Below, piece after piece: positions 10,133 to 19,976 of a DNA stretch of 64,000 nucleotides. The DNA is taken from NCBI RefSeq assembly GCF_004359615.1, contig NZ_SCWA01000003.1, positions 62,001-126,000 of the forward strand, read 5' to 3'. The notes below the pieces were generated by a model, which was given only the letters and a program-made list of their open reading frames with translations, was not told where the DNA came from and did not search any database. Source of the stretch: Macrococcus brunensis (GTDB lineage: Bacteria; Bacillota; Bacilli; Staphylococcales; Staphylococcaceae). Made by a program: the position numbers and the translations under genes. How positions within the stretch are numbered: position 1 is the first letter of the stretch; every line of letters begins with the position of its first letter.

Positions 10133-11117
10133 TCGTTGTTCCTCTATAATCAATTCGATAAGGAAGCACGACATTCGTATCTTCTATCTCTTCATCGTTC
10201 ATGAATTTTGTGAGCAGTCTCATACCGACAGCACCAATATCGTAGAGCGGCTGCATGACACTGGACAGCTTAGGACGAACCATCTGCACAAGACGTGTGT
10301 TATTAAAACTGATGATCTGCAGGTCCTCAGGAATAGACAGTCCTGCATCCTGGGCTGCATGAACGATACCAATCGCTTGTTCATCGCTGATACAGAGCAC
10401 AGCTTGTGGTTTTGCTTCTTTAATATGATTAAAAGCTTTCTCACCATCCAGGTACTGTTCGTTGCCGATGTAGACAGCTGAGGAATCTAAGTTGATTTGA
10501 TGCTCTGCCAGAACAGCCTCCATGCCTGCCTGTACATCAAGACGGGCTTTCTCAGAGTAACCGCCACCTACAAATGCAAAACGTTCGACACCTTGCTCTA
10601 TTAAGCGCTCAGTGATCTCTGTACTTGCCTTTTTATAATCAATATTAACAGCAGGTAACGTCTCTTCAACATCATGTGTACCAGATACGACCACGGGCAC
10701 AGATGTCGATTGAATCAGTTGAAGTGTCTCAGATGACAATGTACCTCCTAAAAAGATGATGCCATCGACCTGCTTACTGAGTAAATTATTGAAAATATCA
10801 TTTTCTTTTTCAGGGTCATTATCTGAGTTCGAGATAATCGTCTGATATTTATACATTTTGGCGATATCTTCCAGACCTCTTGCAAGTTCTGAATAGTAAA
10901 TATTTGAGATATCAGGGATAATGACACCGACAGTCGTCGTCTTTTTGCTGGCAAGTCCACGTGCGACAGCATTCGGGCGATAGTTTAAACGCTTGATGAC
11001 TTCATTAACCCGGTCTCTCGTCGCTGGTTTAACGTTTGGATTACCGTTAACTACTCGCGAGACAGTCGCCATTGAAACTTTGGCCTCACGTGCGACATCA
11101 TAGATAGTAATTGTCAT
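10128..11117 (-). CDS. ccpA: Catabolite control protein A, LacI family
   Basis: A 329-residue repressor/activator with an N-terminal LacI helix-turn-helix ([23 protein letters not shown], 3-25) and hinge ([10 protein letters not shown]), then a periplasmic-binding-protein-like core. With HPr-Ser-P it binds cre boxes to control carbon metabolism. It lies next to the DAHP synthase-chorismate mutase gene as in Bacillus and Staphylococcus. Start is the ATG after AGGAGG. A cre-like box in its own leader suggests autoregulation. Confidence 0.96.
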   Translation of the reverse strand: MTITIYDVAREAKVSMATVSRVVNGNPNVKPATRDRVNEVIKRLNYRPNAVARGLASKKTTTVGVIIPDISNIYYSELARGLEDIAKMYKYQTIISNSDNDPEKENDIFNNLLSKQVDGIIFLGGTLSSETLQLIQSTSVPVVVSGTHDVEETLPAVNIDYKKASTEITERLIEQGVERFAFVGGGYSEKARLDVQAGMEAVLAEHQINLDSSAVYIGNEQYLDGEKAFNHIKEAKPQAVLCISDEQAIGIVHAAQDAGLSIPEDLQIISFNNTRLVQMVRPKLSSVMQPLYDIGAVGMRLLTKFMNDEEIEDTNVVLPYRIDYRGTTK

Positions 11118-11127
11118 GATGACCTCC

Positions 11128-11152
11128 TGTAATCGTTTTCTTTCTCATTATA
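11128..11152 (-). promoter_or_regulatory. ccpA leader: -10 box and cre-like box
   Basis: On the minus strand TATAAT (11147-11152) is followed by AGAAAACGATTACA (11128-11141), which fits the cre consensus with one mismatch and ends just before the ribosome site. No good -35 is visible. The position fits negative autoregulation by CcpA. Confidence 0.5.
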
Positions 11153-11175
11153 TCACGCTTTTTGACAATGTTATA

Positions 11176-12249
11176 TTATAAATATAACTGACGGGCTTTG
11201 TCAATTTCAGCGAAGAAAGAATCGAATTCCTGAAGATCCATCTGCTGGCCGGCATCACTCAGTGCAACTGCTGGATCTGGGTGAACTTCTGCCATTACAC
11301 CATCTGCACCTACTGCAAGCGCTGCTTTAGCGACAGGCAGCATAATGTCTTTACGCCCCGTTGAATGCGTCACATCAACCAGTACAGGAAGGTGCGTTCC
11401 TTGTTTCAATATAGGCACCGCTGAGATATCTAACGTGTTGCGGGTCGCTTTCTCATACGTTCTGATTCCTCGTTCACACATAATAATCTGACTGTTACCA
11501 TTTGAGTGAATATATTCTGCCGCATAAATAAATTCTTCAATAGTTGCAGCTAAGCCTCTTTTCAGCAGAATCGGCTTATTTGATTTACCTGCTTCTTTTA
11601 AAAGTTCGAAATTCTGCATGTTTCGTGCACCAATCTGAAAGACATCTACATACTGATCTGCCATCTCAAAATGAGCTGGATTGACAATCTCTGAAACAAT
11701 ATTAAGTCCATATTTCTTATTCATCTCTTTTAATATTTTCAGGCCTTCTTCACCTAACCCCTGAAAATCATACGGTGAAGTACGTGGTTTAAAGGCACCT
11801 CCACGGATAAACTTCTGCCCTTTAGCAGCTAAATCACGTGCAACTGCATCAACCTGTTCATAAGACTCTACAGAACAAGGTCCAAATACAAATATCTTAT
11901 CCTGACCGCCAACTGCTGCGCCGTTAGGAAACGAAACGATTGTATCTTCAGGCTTCATTTTACGAGAAACAAGCAGATGCTTTTCATTCTGTGCCTGCTG
12001 CAGTTCTGTAGATGCTTTGAAAATCTCCTTGAATAATTGTTTAATGACGTTATCATCGTAAGGTCCTTTATTCTGTTCGATGAGCTGATTCAACATCTCT
12101 TTTTCGCGCTGCGGGTCATAAATATCTGTTCCAGCCTTAATTTTCTCCTGCCCTATTTTTTTCGCTACTTCTCCGCGCTCTGTCAGAAGCTCCAGTATAG
12201 CAAAGTTAATTTCTTCAATTCTAGTTCTTAATTGATTGAGTTCTGTCAT
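11176..12249 (-). CDS. Bifunctional chorismate mutase / DAHP synthase
   Basis: A 357-residue fusion. The N-terminal about 90 residues form an AroQ-type chorismate mutase ([27 protein letters not shown]). The rest is a type I-beta 3-deoxy-7-phosphoheptulonate synthase ([37 protein letters not shown]). It catalyses entry into the shikimate pathway; in Bacillus the mutase domain acts as the feedback sensor. It stands upstream of ccpA in the same direction. Known symbols for this fusion differ between genera (aroA, aroG), so none is given. Confidence 0.95.
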   Translation of the reverse strand: MTELNQLRTRIEEINFAILELLTERGEVAKKIGQEKIKAGTDIYDPQREKEMLNQLIEQNKGPYDDNVIKQLFKEIFKASTELQQAQNEKHLLVSRKMKPEDTIVSFPNGAAVGGQDKIFVFGPCSVESYEQVDAVARDLAAKGQKFIRGGAFKPRTSPYDFQGLGEEGLKILKEMNKKYGLNIVSEIVNPAHFEMADQYVDVFQIGARNMQNFELLKEAGKSNKPILLKRGLAATIEEFIYAAEYIHSNGNSQIIMCERGIRTYEKATRNTLDISAVPILKQGTHLPVLVDVTHSTGRKDIMLPVAKAALAVGADGVMAEVHPDPAVALSDAGQQMDLQEFDSFFAEIDKARQLYL

Positions 12250-12281
12250 TATTACACCTCTTCATAAAAAAATTTAAAATA

Positions 12282-12314
12282 AAAATAGTAGGGCGAGAAT
12301 CACCCTACTATTTT
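12282..12314 (-). terminator. Terminator of the ytxG-ytxH unit
   Basis: AAAATAGTAGGG / CCCTACTATTTT stem with T-run on the minus strand, between ytxH and the DAHP synthase gene. Confidence 0.88.
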
Positions 12315-12339
12315 ATCACAGGATAAACAGAATCACTTG

Positions 12340-13419
12340 CTATTTGTTTTTGCCCTGTTTGGTATTATTTTTGTTATTGTTCGTGTTGTTTTTGTTGTTG
12401 TTATTGTTTTTATTGTTTTTATTGTTATTATTATTTTGTTTTTGATTGTTTTGTGTTTTGTTCACGTTACCACTGACGTCAGTATGATTCTTTTTGTGCT
12501 CTTCAATATCACTTTTAGTATCTTTATCTACAACAGCTAATGGTTCTGCTAAAGAATCATCATTCACTTCTTCTTTAATTGCACGGCGTTGTGCAGCTAA
12601 TGCATCAGAATCTGCCACTTTATCTTTTAACTGTGTATCTGTTTTAACGTCTGTATTGTTTTTATCTCTGTCATCCACTTCTACAACTTTAATAGTTGAA
12701 TGTGCCTGAGTTGTTTCACTTTTGCCCGCTTCTTTTTTTGCTTCTTTTTTCTCTTCTGCTTTCGCTTTCACTTCTTCTTTTTTATCTTGAGCTTTTTCTT
12801 TTACTTCGCCTGCTTTTTGAGCGACTTGTTCTTTTACTTCAGGTGCTTTTTCTGCGACTTTTTCCTGAACTTCATTCACTTTTTGAGTGGCCTGCTCTTT
12901 TACTTCGCCTACTTTTTGAGCCACTTGCTCTTTTACTTCAGGTGCTTTTTCTGCGACTTTTTCTTGAATTTCATTCGCTTTTTGTACGACTTGCTCTTGA
13001 ACTTCGCCTGCTTTTTGCACGACTTGTTCTTTAATTTCCTGTGCTTTTTCTTTTACTTCACTGACTTTTTCAGTCACTTTGTTTTTAATTTCATCTGCTT
13101 TTGAAGGTTGACCTTGTTTATCAACTGAGTTATTGACTGCGCTATCTTTAAATGTAACCACTTTTGAATTGATATCTTTTTTAAGGTCACGACCTGGTTT
13201 CGGTGCAAGCAGTAAACCTGCAAGAGTACCAATCGCAATACCGAATGTCAGACCAAAAGTGAAATCACGAGCAATTGTGTTTTTACATTGTACTTCGTAT
13301 TCTTTTACAGTATGCGTATGTAAATCGCGGTTATAAGTATTACCACCATTTGATCTGTAAACAGTTACCGATTCATTATTTCTACCATTGTTGAGTTCTC
13401 TGTTATAAGTGTTGACCAT
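12340..13419 (-). CDS. ytxH: YtxH-domain stress protein with long helical repeats and Asn-rich tail
   Basis: A 359-residue protein, far longer than typical YtxH (about 100-150 residues). Residues about 1-45 are polar; 50-75 are a YtxH membrane helix (FGLTFGIAIGTLAGLLLAPKPGRDLKK). Residues about 110-230 are imperfect 11- and 22-residue repeats of the type EVKEQVAQKAGEVKEKAQ, resembling LEA/apolipoprotein amphipathic helices. The last about 45 residues are nearly all Asn and Lys. The start follows AAGGAGGAG. A hairpin between ytxG and this gene may reduce read-through. The homologous staphylococcal locus is a general stress locus. Exact function is unknown. Confidence 0.85.
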   Translation of the reverse strand: MVNTYNRELNNGRNNESVTVYRSNGGNTYNRDLHTHTVKEYEVQCKNTIARDFTFGLTFGIAIGTLAGLLLAPKPGRDLKKDINSKVVTFKDSAVNNSVDKQGQPSKADEIKNKVTEKVSEVKEKAQEIKEQVVQKAGEVQEQVVQKANEIQEKVAEKAPEVKEQVAQKVGEVKEQATQKVNEVQEKVAEKAPEVKEQVAQKAGEVKEKAQDKKEEVKAKAEEKKEAKKEAGKSETTQAHSTIKVVEVDDRDKNNTDVKTDTQLKDKVADSDALAAQRRAIKEEVNDDSLAEPLAVVDKDTKSDIEEHKKNHTDVSGNVNKTQNNQKQNNNNNKNNKNNNNNKNNTNNNKNNTKQGKNK

Positions 13420-13451
13420 GTTGTTTCTCCTCCTTAAGGTATAAAAAAATA

Positions 13452-13480
13452 GGAATATACTTATTTAACAAGTATATTCC
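13452..13480 (-). terminator. Hairpin between ytxG and ytxH
   Basis: GGAATATACTT / AAGTATATTCC perfect 11-bp stem with 7-nt loop, followed on the minus strand by TATTTTTTT. It probably attenuates or ends the ytxG transcript before ytxH. Confidence 0.75.
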
Positions 13481-13500
13481 CAATTATTTAATAACTAAAC

Positions 13501-14040
13501 TTATTTATTATGAAGTCCTGCATTGATTCTGTCTTCATCTACATTGTTGTAGCGAGCAGTATCATTGTTAAATACTTCTTTGTCATTGTTGACAACCACT
13601 TGGTTAGAGAAGTCATAAGCGTTACGACGCTCTTTTCTCATTTTCCATTTGTCTGCAACTTCCATTGCAACGTTAGACCATTGTACGACTTGCGCAATCT
13701 GATCTTTGTTGTTTGCAATGTTTTGTGTAATTGATGTTGTCACACGGTCTACATGGCTGTTTAAGTTGTTAACAGTACCACCGATACCTTGAACAGCATC
13801 AACAACTGTGTTTAAACGAGCTGATTTATCTTGAACATCTTCAGCAAGTCTGTTTGTTTTGTGAAGTAAGTCAGTTGATTCACGAGTAATCCCTTGAATC
13901 TGTCCTTCTACTCCGTCCAGCGTTTTAGCAACGTGGTCTAAGTTTTTCTTAACTGAAAGTAATACGATGACGATACCGATACACAGAATCAAGAAAGCGA
14001 TTGCTGCGATGATGCCGGCGATTGGTAAAATCCATTCCAT
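13501..14040 (-). CDS. ytxG: DUF948 membrane protein YtxG
   Basis: A 179-residue protein with one N-terminal membrane helix (ILPIAGIIAAIAFLILCIGIVIVLLSV) and a coiled DUF948 domain (VKKNLDHVAKTLDGVEGQIQGITRESTDLLHKTNRLAEDV), followed by a polar tail. Start follows AGGAGGGG. B. subtilis YtxG and its staphylococcal homologue sit in the same place next to ytxH and murC and are stress-induced; a sigma-B-type promoter lies 45-70 bp upstream here. Molecular role is unknown. Confidence 0.9.
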   Translation of the reverse strand: MEWILPIAGIIAAIAFLILCIGIVIVLLSVKKNLDHVAKTLDGVEGQIQGITRESTDLLHKTNRLAEDVQDKSARLNTVVDAVQGIGGTVNNLNSHVDRVTTSITQNIANNKDQIAQVVQWSNVAMEVADKWKMRKERRNAYDFSNQVVVNNDKEVFNNDTARYNNVDEDRINAGLHNK

Positions 14041-14085
14041 ATTGAGCCCCTCCTAATGTGGTTATCCTTAATTTACTCTTTTTTT

Positions 14086-14110
14086 ATACCCCTGTTCAAG
14101 GGCTTAAAAC
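14086..14110 (-). promoter_or_regulatory. Sigma-B-type promoter of ytxG-ytxH
   Basis: Minus-strand GTTTTA (14105-14110), 13 bp, GGGTAT (14086-14091): an excellent match to the general stress promoter GTTTAA/GGGWAW. The spacer includes CCCTTGAACAGGG, a short inverted repeat. Confidence 0.7.
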
Positions 14111-14125
14111 ATGTTAGTTACACCA

Positions 14126-15421
14126 TTATAACAAATTTTCATAGGCTTGCTGAAATTTCTGAATATCACCAGCACCCATAAAGAGTAAGACTGAATCATT
14201 GTGCTGTTTAAGCACATCGATTGCTTCTTCAGTCAGTACTTGAGAATTTGGAATAAGGTCAGCCAGGTCCTGAATCTTTAAAGCACCACTCTTCTCACGG
14301 GCAGAACCGAAGATTTCACAGAGATAGACTTGATCCGCTTCTTTCAGGCTGTCTGCAAACTCACTCAGAAACTTTTCAGTACGAGAGAATGTATGTGGCT
14401 GGAAGATAGCGATGACTGATTTATTCGGATACTTCTTACGGGCTGAATCAATAGTCGCTTTAATCTCTGCCGGATGATGTGCATAATCATCAATCAGAAT
14501 CTGTGTGCCTTCTTTTTTCTCGCTGAATCGGCGCTTGACGCCTCCGAACAGTGTCAGTGCTTCTTTGATGTTGCAGACATCGAGCTGTTCAAGGTAACAT
14601 ACTGTGATAACTGCCAGTGCATTCAGAACCTGGTGATTACCAAACATCGGCGTCTTGAAATTACCGTATAGCTTATTATCAATCAGTACATCAAAAGAAG
14701 TCCCTTCACTGGATGTCACAATATTCTCAGCTCTGACTCTGTTTTCCTGACCTAAACCGTAGTAATAGACCGGCACATCTACTTTAATATCGTGAAGAAT
14801 TTTATCATCTCCACAGGCAATAATCGCTTTTTTGACTTTATGTGCCATCTCCTGGAACGCATTGAAGACATCCTCTAGATTCTTGAAGTAATCAGGATGA
14901 TCGAAGTCAATATTGGTGATGATTGCGTAATCAGGTGTATAGCTGAGGAAATGTCGTCTGTATTCGCAAGCTTCGAATGCAAAATACTCACTTTCAAGCT
15001 GCCCCATACCTGTACCATCACCGATTAAGTACGAAGTTTTTTTGTCACCATTCATCACATGGGATAAAAGACCCGTTGTAGAGGTCTTACCGTGCGCACC
15101 TGTTACAGCGATAGACGTATACTGACTCATGAAACGTCCAAGGAAATCATGATAGCGATAGTATTCAACACCTAGTTCCTTTGCACGCACAACTTCAGGA
15201 TGGTCATCTCCGAAAGCATTGCCGGCGATAACCGTCATGCCTTCCTTAATATTCGCTGCATCAAACGGCATGATTTGAATGCCTTTATCTCTAAGAGCAT
15301 CTTCAGTAAAAAAATGTTTGTCGATATCAGAGCCCTGCACTTCATTATCCATATCGTAAAGAATATGTGCCAGTGCACTCATACCTGAACCCTTTATACC
15401 GATAAAATGATATAACGTCAT
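14126..15421 (-). CDS. murC: UDP-N-acetylmuramate-L-alanine ligase
   Basis: A 431-residue cytoplasmic Mur ligase adding L-Ala to UDP-MurNAc in peptidoglycan precursor synthesis. It starts [18 protein letters not shown], with the Rossmann glycine motif, and has the ATP loop [13 protein letters not shown] and the C-terminal DDYAHHP block. The start at 15421 is chosen because AGGAG lies 7 nt upstream; nine extra codons are possible but lack a ribosome site. The sftA stop codon lies inside this ribosome site, so the genes are translationally linked. Confidence 0.96.
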   Translation of the reverse strand: MTLYHFIGIKGSGMSALAHILYDMDNEVQGSDIDKHFFTEDALRDKGIQIMPFDAANIKEGMTVIAGNAFGDDHPEVVRAKELGVEYYRYHDFLGRFMSQYTSIAVTGAHGKTSTTGLLSHVMNGDKKTSYLIGDGTGMGQLESEYFAFEACEYRRHFLSYTPDYAIITNIDFDHPDYFKNLEDVFNAFQEMAHKVKKAIIACGDDKILHDIKVDVPVYYYGLGQENRVRAENIVTSSEGTSFDVLIDNKLYGNFKTPMFGNHQVLNALAVITVCYLEQLDVCNIKEALTLFGGVKRRFSEKKEGTQILIDDYAHHPAEIKATIDSARKKYPNKSVIAIFQPHTFSRTEKFLSEFADSLKEADQVYLCEIFGSAREKSGALKIQDLADLIPNSQVLTEEAIDVLKQHNDSVLLFMGAGDIQKFQQAYENLL

Positions 15422-15431
15422 AGTTCCACTC

Positions 15432-18119
15432 CTATAATTGATTTTCACTCACTAATACAGTTCTCGGTTTAGAACCATTTGCTCCACTAATATACCCCAT
15501 CGACTCTAAACTGTCGATAATTCGAGCCGCGCGGTTGTAGCCGATCTGGAATCTACGCTGCAACTGAGAAGTAGAGATATGCCCTTCTTCCAGCATAAAC
15601 TGAACCACTTCCTCAAAGAGTTCATCCTGCGGGACTTCATTCACTTTATCCAGCAGTTCTTTCTCCTGGAACAGATAATTCGGTTCACCCTGTTCCTTGA
15701 TATAATCTACGACTGCATCGATTTCCTCATCAGAGACGTAGCAACCTTGAATCCGAATCGGTTTATTCATACCATTGCCCTGGTAGAGCATGTCACCATT
15801 ACCCAGCAGCTTCTCAGCGCCACCATTATCGAGAATGGTTCTGGAGTCAATAGAAGAAGAAACCATGAAAGCAATTCGTGTCGGTACATTTGCTTTAATC
15901 AGCCCTGTAATGACATTGACAGACGGACGCTGCGTTGCAAGGATCATATGTATACCTGCTGCCCGTGCTTTCTGTGCTATACGGGCGATAGAATGTTCTA
16001 CATCCTGCGGTGCCATCATCATCAGGTCTGCGAGTTCATCGATGACAATGACAATCTTCGGCATGCGTTTATCATAAGGTGATTTCTGATTAAAAGCGGT
16101 GATGTTACGGACATGGACGTCAGAGAAGACTTTGTATCGACGTTCCATTTCTTCAACGACCCATTTCAGACTTTCAGTGGCTGCTTTAACGTCTGTAATA
16201 ACAGGCGCTATCAGATGCGGTAAGTCATTATAAGGTGCGAGTTCCACCATTTTCGGATCAATCAGCAGCAGCTTCAGTTCATTCGGATTATTGCGGTATA
16301 AAAGAGACAGCAGTATCGCATTGATACTGACTGATTTACCCGACCCCGTTGCACCTGCGATTAAAGCATGCGGCATCTTCGCTATATCCATCAGCATCGG
16401 TTCATTATTGATTTTAGCACCGAGCGCGACCATCAGTTTCGATTCAGCAAATTTGAAACGTTTGCTGAAGATCACTTCACTTAAATTCACTTTTCGCGTA
16501 TCAATGTTCGGCACTTCAACACCGACACGGGAAGTCCCTGGAATCGGTGCTTCAATACGAATTTCCTTCGCTGCAAGCGCCATCTTGATGTCATCCTGCA
16601 GATTGGTAATCCGGCTGACTTTTACACCTTTTTCAACTGACAGTTCATAACGAGTGACAGAAGGACCGATGACGACTTCTTCTACTTTCGCAGGCACATT
16701 GAAATGATAAAAGGCTTCATCCAGCTGTTTGCGCTGTTCTTCTACCCATTCAACATTTTCGTGGGATTTCTCTTCTGGTGACAAAAGACTGACAGGTGGC
16801 AGAAGGTACTTCGGTCCGATTCTTTTAGCTTTTTCGGTTTCCGCTTTCTTTTCTTCAGTTGAAGATTCTGAAACGGATTCTTTGACCGTTGCCTGCTCTG
16901 ACGCTTTATTCATCAGTCGTTTTTTATCAGATGGTGTCATCATGACATTGAAAGGTGATGTTTTACGTTTGGGTTGAGGGGCGGGTTCTGAGTTCTCGCT
17001 AGTCTTCACTGGTTCAGTGACAACTGTTTCCTCAGTTTCAGGTTCTTTTATTGCGTCAGGCTGCGGCTCTAATTCAGTTTCTTCAGTTGATGACTCAGAT
17101 ACTGATTCGACGCTTTCTGCCTGAACTTCCAATACCTCTGCTTCTATTACTTCCGACTCAGTTTCCACCGCTTCAACGGGTGTTTCCTCAAGCTTTTCTT
17201 CAACTTCTGTATTCTCTTCAACAGGGTCAGTTTCAGTGTTTTGACCGACTTCAAAGACAACTTTTTCTATCAAAGCGTCATCAGCGTCGCTTGAATCTAC
17301 ATCAGTGACTGTCTTCTCTTCTGATACTGGTATTTCATCTGTCTCTATCACTTGATGATCTTCTGATGAATCAGCAGAGATAGTAATGATTTCAATCGGC
17401 GCATCTTCTGTTACCGGCGCACTGATTTCCTCCACTTCAAGCGGTTTAAATGATTCCTCCTGCAGATCAATCGTTTCCACTTCTAATTCTGCCGTTAGAA
17501 TCTCAACCAGTTTCTCCTGTTCTTTCTGCTCGCGTCTTGCTTCTTCAAATGCCTTTCTTGCCAGCATTTTCTTTTCGCGTTCTTTACGGATTTCTGCGAC
17601 TATCTGTGAAGCATAGATATTCTCTACGTTGACGACATTATCCTTCTGACGATATGTCGGTACTTCCGGCTTCGCTTTTTCTGGTTTTTTGCCTGTCAGA
17701 GGGGTAATAACCACTTTTTCCTCGCTAGGCTTCAGGTTTTTGCGTGTACCGAATATAGCTGAAGGGACTTCACTCGCTGTAAACTGCCGCTTCTTGTCAG
17801 GAATTCTCGGGGGCTGATATTCCCTCTGTCTTTCCTGTCTAGGTGCTGCCGTCTCCTGTTTGACGGTTCGACCTTTTCTAGCTCTTCTTCGCTCAAAATA
17901 GTCATCATTAACGAACTGCTGGCTATTTGATACTTCTTGAACTTCGGACTGTTCTTTTATAACGGTCTCTTTTCTTTCATCACCAAGATCGATTGGAAAA
18001 CGGAATTTACCGCGCGGTCTTCTATAGATATCCTGATGCTGATGCTCATCTGTCTCTACAGATTGCTGAATATCAGGTTCTTTTTCTTCTTGTCCAAATA
18101 TTTTATCGAACCAGCTCAT
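15432..18119 (-). CDS. sftA: DNA translocase of the FtsK/SpoIIIE family, SftA type
   Basis: About 895 residues. No membrane helix is present, so this is the soluble SftA/YtpS type and not the membrane-bound SpoIIIE type. The N-terminal about 440 residues are charged, acidic and Pro/Glu-rich (linker). The C-terminal motor has beta-sheet alpha domain, Walker A ([11 protein letters not shown]), Walker B ([12 protein letters not shown]) and a winged-helix gamma domain ([24 protein letters not shown]). It clears chromosomal DNA from the closing septum. The start ATG at 18119 is preferred over a TTG two codons earlier because AAAGGTG is 9 nt upstream. Neighbours murC and ytpR match B. subtilis. Confidence 0.93.
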   Translation of the reverse strand: MSWFDKIFGQEEKEPDIQQSVETDEHQHQDIYRRPRGKFRFPIDLGDERKETVIKEQSEVQEVSNSQQFVNDDYFERRRARKGRTVKQETAAPRQERQREYQPPRIPDKKRQFTASEVPSAIFGTRKNLKPSEEKVVITPLTGKKPEKAKPEVPTYRQKDNVVNVENIYASQIVAEIRKEREKKMLARKAFEEARREQKEQEKLVEILTAELEVETIDLQEESFKPLEVEEISAPVTEDAPIEIITISADSSEDHQVIETDEIPVSEEKTVTDVDSSDADDALIEKVVFEVGQNTETDPVEENTEVEEKLEETPVEAVETESEVIEAEVLEVQAESVESVSESSTEETELEPQPDAIKEPETEETVVTEPVKTSENSEPAPQPKRKTSPFNVMMTPSDKKRLMNKASEQATVKESVSESSTEEKKAETEKAKRIGPKYLLPPVSLLSPEEKSHENVEWVEEQRKQLDEAFYHFNVPAKVEEVVIGPSVTRYELSVEKGVKVSRITNLQDDIKMALAAKEIRIEAPIPGTSRVGVEVPNIDTRKVNLSEVIFSKRFKFAESKLMVALGAKINNEPMLMDIAKMPHALIAGATGSGKSVSINAILLSLLYRNNPNELKLLLIDPKMVELAPYNDLPHLIAPVITDVKAATESLKWVVEEMERRYKVFSDVHVRNITAFNQKSPYDKRMPKIVIVIDELADLMMMAPQDVEHSIARIAQKARAAGIHMILATQRPSVNVITGLIKANVPTRIAFMVSSSIDSRTILDNGGAEKLLGNGDMLYQGNGMNKPIRIQGCYVSDEEIDAVVDYIKEQGEPNYLFQEKELLDKVNEVPQDELFEEVVQFMLEEGHISTSQLQRRFQIGYNRAARIIDSLESMGYISGANGSKPRTVLVSENQL

Positions 18120-18133
18120 CTTCAATCACACCT

Positions 18134-18727
18134 TTATAATTGATTAAAAAAGTCTGTTCCCGGTGTCATGGCCGCATCCAGAACAAGAATCCCTTTTTTC
18201 TCTTCTGAATCTGTTAGCCCTAGTTCACGTTCTGAGCAGATCATACCGCTTGAAGGTACACCGCGTAACTCAGCGTCTTTGATAATCATACCGCTTGGCA
18301 TGACAGCACCGACTTTAGCGACTACCACATTCTGACCGGCTGCAATATTCTTCGCGCCGCAGACAATCTGCAGCACTTCATCGCCCACATTGACCTGGCA
18401 CACATTCAGTTTGTCCGCATCGGGATGTTTCTCCATCTCATCAACATGGCCGACAACAAACTTTGGTGATAAATCGACTTCGAGCGGCGACATGCCTTTT
18501 GTCTCTAAAAACGCATTGACCTCTGCAACACGTTCCTTATTCAGTTCAACCTGGCCGTCTGTCTGAATGTTCAGATCGGCTACATTGTAGACATTGTAAC
18601 CCACAACTTCGTCATTTTGACGAATCGTTACAACATCGCCTTCACGATGATAAGTGAATGGTCCTTCTGTCTGTTTAACTGTGATCAGTAAGACATCTCC
18701 GATATGCTTGTTATAAAAAATATTCAT
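18134..18727 (-). CDS. ytpR: YtpR-like tRNA-binding-domain protein
   Basis: A 197-residue protein with a C-terminal EMAP-II-like tRNA-binding OB fold (about 95-195: VVGHVDEMEKHPDADKLNVCQVN, IVCGAKNIAAGQNVVVAKVGAVMPSG, LRGVPSSGMICSERELGL), like the N-terminal extension of PheT but standing alone. Its client is not known. It lies 5 nt after ytpQ and 8-14 nt before sftA, in a tight operon. Confidence 0.9.
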   Translation of the reverse strand: MNIFYNKHIGDVLLITVKQTEGPFTYHREGDVVTIRQNDEVVGYNVYNVADLNIQTDGQVELNKERVAEVNAFLETKGMSPLEVDLSPKFVVGHVDEMEKHPDADKLNVCQVNVGDEVLQIVCGAKNIAAGQNVVVAKVGAVMPSGMIIKDAELRGVPSSGMICSERELGLTDSEEKKGILVLDAAMTPGTDFFNQL

Positions 18728-18732
18728 GTGAT

Positions 18733-19590
18733 TTACTCCTTTTTTTCCTGTTCAAATTTTTTGCGGTTTGCTTCAATTCGTTTAATTGTTTCAGTGTCAC
18801 GTTTTGCATTGTTCTTACCGAGAATAAAGACAGGTGTCAGTGTGCCTGCCTCATACTGGAATGACAGTGAAGTAATGGGCACAAGCCCATTGCTGAAGAA
18901 CTGCATCATCATCTGTGCCATGATGTCATACCCTGTTTCGTTCTGAATATCTGCGATAATCAGGACGTCAGCATGAGGTGTCGCAATGAGCAGCTCGCCT
19001 TCTTTATTATGATCAAACTCCGCAAGAAGACGTTCGTTTAAAATACGGCTTGCGTCATACCCATCATTGGAATTAAAGAAGTAAAAAGTGTTACCTGCAA
19101 CAATATCTTTCTTATAAGGGTTATCGAGCTTACGGATATTAAACAGTGCCTGCTCTCTGACATGGTCCTCTGAAAGCTTCATCTCTTCAAGTAACTGCTT
19201 ATCAATCAGGCGATACGTCGTCCCGAGATCCAGCGCATAGTAAATATTGGTTTCAGCAGTATGCGCTGTAATGACAAAAGGATGACCGTCTGCTTCTTTT
19301 GGAAAGCTGGTAGAACGGATGACCGGCATAATTTTGATGGTATCAACGGATTTCTCACGCTCATCTGCCATCGCTTTAACCGTTTCATTAATGTAATACA
19401 GGACTTCATCGATGATTTTCTCACCTTGTGCTTTATGTTTGGCGACTAAAGGTGCAAGTTTAATAGTCAGACCTTTCTGGTTATCAGTACGTTCAACTCG
19501 CAGTGTTTCTTCTTTACGGTCGAACTTGATATTCAGCTCTGATTGATCCAGTTTTGCTGTTATTGCGTCACGTATTTCAAAGACGTTCAT
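18733..19590 (-). CDS. ytpQ: DUF1444 protein YtpQ
   Basis: A 285-residue cytoplasmic protein with no membrane segment, matching the DUF1444 family found in this operon in Bacillus and Staphylococcus (start MNVFEIRDAITAKLDQ). Function is unknown. Start follows GGAG. Position between ytpP and ytpR supports the call. Confidence 0.88.
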   Translation of the reverse strand: MNVFEIRDAITAKLDQSELNIKFDRKEETLRVERTDNQKGLTIKLAPLVAKHKAQGEKIIDEVLYYINETVKAMADEREKSVDTIKIMPVIRSTSFPKEADGHPFVITAHTAETNIYYALDLGTTYRLIDKQLLEEMKLSEDHVREQALFNIRKLDNPYKKDIVAGNTFYFFNSNDGYDASRILNERLLAEFDHNKEGELLIATPHADVLIIADIQNETGYDIMAQMMMQFFSNGLVPITSLSFQYEAGTLTPVFILGKNNAKRDTETIKRIEANRKKFEQEKKE

Positions 19591-19634
19591 CTCTATACAC
19601 TCCTCAATTCATGTACTCTTCATTGTACAATAAA

Positions 19635-19661
19635 ACCACGATGAACGGTAGCCATCGTGGT
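19635..19661 (-). terminator. Hairpin after ytpP
   Basis: ACCACGATG / CATCGTGGT stem followed by TTTTATTG on the minus strand. It may partly separate ytpP from ytpQ. Confidence 0.75.
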
Positions 19662-19667
19662 CTGTCA

Positions 19668-19976
19668 TTAAAGGGCGTCAATAAATGCATTGATCTCTTC
19701 TTTTGTTTTGCGGTCTTTAGATACGAAGCGACCGATTTCCTGTCCTTCTTTAAATGCAACGAAGCTTGGAATACCCATTACATCATACTCCACTGCGAGA
19801 TCCATCAGTTCGTCACGGTCGATAGAGACAAACTGATAATCAGGATGTGCAGCTTCAATTTCTGGCAGTGCCGGTTTAATAAAGTGACAATCTGGACACC
19901 AGCCGGCTGTAAACATCGCAATCGTCGGGGCATTAATCATTTCTTTGAAGTTCTCTACACTTGTTATGTTTTTCAT
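19668..19976 (-). CDS. ytpP: Thioredoxin-like protein YtpP
   Basis: A 102-residue thioredoxin fold with active site WCPDC (about 28-32) in AGWCPDCHFIKPALPEIE, cis-Pro in MGIPSFVAF. It probably reduces protein disulfides or supports thiol balance in the cytoplasm. The start codon overlaps the stop of the upstream membrane protein gene (ATGA), indicating coupled translation. Confidence 0.92.
   Translation of the reverse strand: MKNITSVENFKEMINAPTIAMFTAGWCPDCHFIKPALPEIEAAHPDYQFVSIDRDELMDLAVEYDVMGIPSFVAFKEGQEIGRFVSKDRKTKEEINAFIDAL

Noticed and set aside
12696-13104. Plus-strand Phe/Leu-rich ORFs opposite ytxH
   Set aside because: They are antisense shadows of the Lys/Glu repeats, with no ribosome site.
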